Shown in pieces: positions 63,253 to 64,000 of a stretch of DNA of 64,000 bases (positions are counted from its first letter, which is position 1; every line of letters begins with the position of its first letter). Where the stretch lies: NCBI GenBank assembly GCA_001899635.1, contig MKVQ01000034.1:18283-82282 (forward strand). Reading direction: 5' to 3'. Under the pieces are notes generated by a model. It searched no databases. It was not told where the DNA came from and saw nothing but the letters and a program-made list of their open reading frames with translations. Made by a program: the position numbers and the translations under genes. The DNA is from Myxococcales bacterium 68-20. Its GTDB lineage: Bacteria > Myxococcota_A > Polyangia > Polyangiales > Polyangiaceae.

Positions 63253-64000
63253 CACTTCACTCGAATCGCTCGACCAGCACCCGCGCTCGTGTCGTTCCGC
63301 TCATGACCTTCTCGTCGGCTCTGGTCGCGATCGCCATAGGCTGCGCGACCTCGAACGACGATCTCCGGATCCTCGGCTTCGAGCCGGGAGGCGATGCGGG
63401 CCCCCCTCCAACGTCCTTCACCGAGCCGGACGCGGCCCCACCGGAGGCCGATACACCGATGTGCATCTCGTACGAGTGCCCGGCTCCGTACGCTACCTGT
63501 CTCGACAAGCCCGGCCTCTGCAATACGAATCTCAAAACCGATGTGGACAATTGTGGAGCGTGCGACAAGAAATGCGTGGTTCCCGATGAGGGATTCTTGC
63601 CGAACGGGAAGTTCTCTTGCATGGACGGCGAGTGTTACCTGCAGTGCCCCCCTTTCTTCGGCGACTGCAATGGGCAGCTCGAGGACGGCTGCGAGGCATT
63701 ACTGCTCGATCGGGCGAACTGCGGGTCGTGCGGTAATGCCTGCAAGGAGGGAGATGTCTGCTGGAACGGGGCGTGTGGTTGTCCTCCCGGCTTTACGCAA
63801 TGCGGAAACGACTGCACGCAGCTCGATCGTGATCCAGAGAACTGCAGCGCGTGCGGGAGGGAGTGCACTCCCTCGGACGTGGGCGCGGACGCGTGGCCCT
63901 GCGGGGAAGGCGTCCTTCCTGTCAATTTCGGTCCCGTCTGCAACAGCTCGTCGTGCGACCTCGGTTGCATCAGGGGGCAGGCCGATTGCAACAACGACCT
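63249..64000 (+). CDS. Cys-rich lipoprotein, partial (right edge)
   Basis: The frame is open for 250 codons and leaves the window without a stop. Lipoprotein-like signal (SALVAIAIGC), acidic Pro-rich linker, then Cys-rich units such as NCGACDKKC, NCGSCGNAC and NCSACGREC, each following a D-x-N-C-type start. These units are frequent in Myxococcota surface proteins. Last gene in the sigma operon, joined to the anti-sigma-like gene by ATGA (63249-63252), so it may be the sensed or controlled partner. Confidence 0.8.
   Translation, partial: MTLHSNRSTSTRARVVPLMTFSSALVAIAIGCATSNDDLRILGFEPGGDAGPPPTSFTEPDAAPPEADTPMCISYECPAPYATCLDKPGLCNTNLKTDVDNCGACDKKCVVPDEGFLPNGKFSCMDGECYLQCPPFFGDCNGQLEDGCEALLLDRANCGSCGNACKEGDVCWNGACGCPPGFTQCGNDCTQLDRDPENCSACGRECTPSDVGADAWPCGEGVLPVNFGPVCNSSSCDLGCIRGQADCNND

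Overview
The window is GC-rich, tightly packed bacterial DNA. I read it as a chromosome segment from a predatory or soil delta-lineage bacterium (Myxococcota, probably Polyangiales). This is an inference from gene content: alternative complex III fused to an A2-type caa3 oxidase cluster, a Hanks-type Ser/Thr kinase with a PPM phosphatase, many small lipoproteins, Cys-rich repeat lipoproteins, ECF sigma modules and a TPR-TonB receptor fusion. I found no rRNA, tRNA, CRISPR array, phage gene or transposase.

Layout. 1-7.7 kb: a thermolysin-like metallopeptidase (minus), a universal stress protein (plus), a minus-strand Mla/MCE lipid ABC operon whose permease carries a STAS domain, a small lipoprotein and a LysR regulator. 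7.9-14.3 kb: a large lipoprotein joining a YVTN-like propeller to a di-heme cytochrome, a tiny unknown gene, then a coupled SDR dehydrogenase and GH15 glucoamylase. 14.4-26.1 kb: the core of the window, eleven plus-strand genes for alternative complex III (actA-F), a small linker protein and caa3 cytochrome oxidase (coxB, A, C, D). Nearly all junctions overlap or almost touch; the exception is coxB/coxA, where a GGGAAC-rich inverted-repeat element sits. Quinol electrons would pass through the Act complex and its cytochromes to CoxB (CuA plus heme c) and to oxygen.

26.2-34.4 kb: small lipoproteins, a membrane protein built of three internal repeats, HtrA/DegP protease, PPM phosphatase, LolD-type ATPase and a Ser/Thr kinase. 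34.4-40.7 kb: a second copy of the GGGAAC element, then folP-cdaA-cdaR (folate and c-di-AMP), a 12-nt tandem repeat, a MarR regulator and a VLCAD-like acyl-CoA dehydrogenase. 40.9-47.9 kb: Cys-rich and BamE-like lipoproteins, ankyrin protein, DUF4912 protein, membrane transglutaminase, RibF. 48-52.3 kb: RND efflux pair. 52.5-55.2 kb: ECF-like sigma factor, DUF417 membrane protein, cytochrome c, YjhX-like protein, alkyltransferase-like protein. 55.2-59.4 kb: lipoprotein plus TPR-TonB receptor operon. 59.6-64 kb: two unknown proteins, one with a histone-like tail, then a four-gene module (envelope protein, ECF sigma, anti-sigma-like protein, Cys-rich lipoprotein) that runs off the right edge.

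Starts were chosen by eye from Shine-Dalgarno-like sequence, overlaps and signal peptides. Family calls rest on motifs recognised in the translations; no database search was possible.
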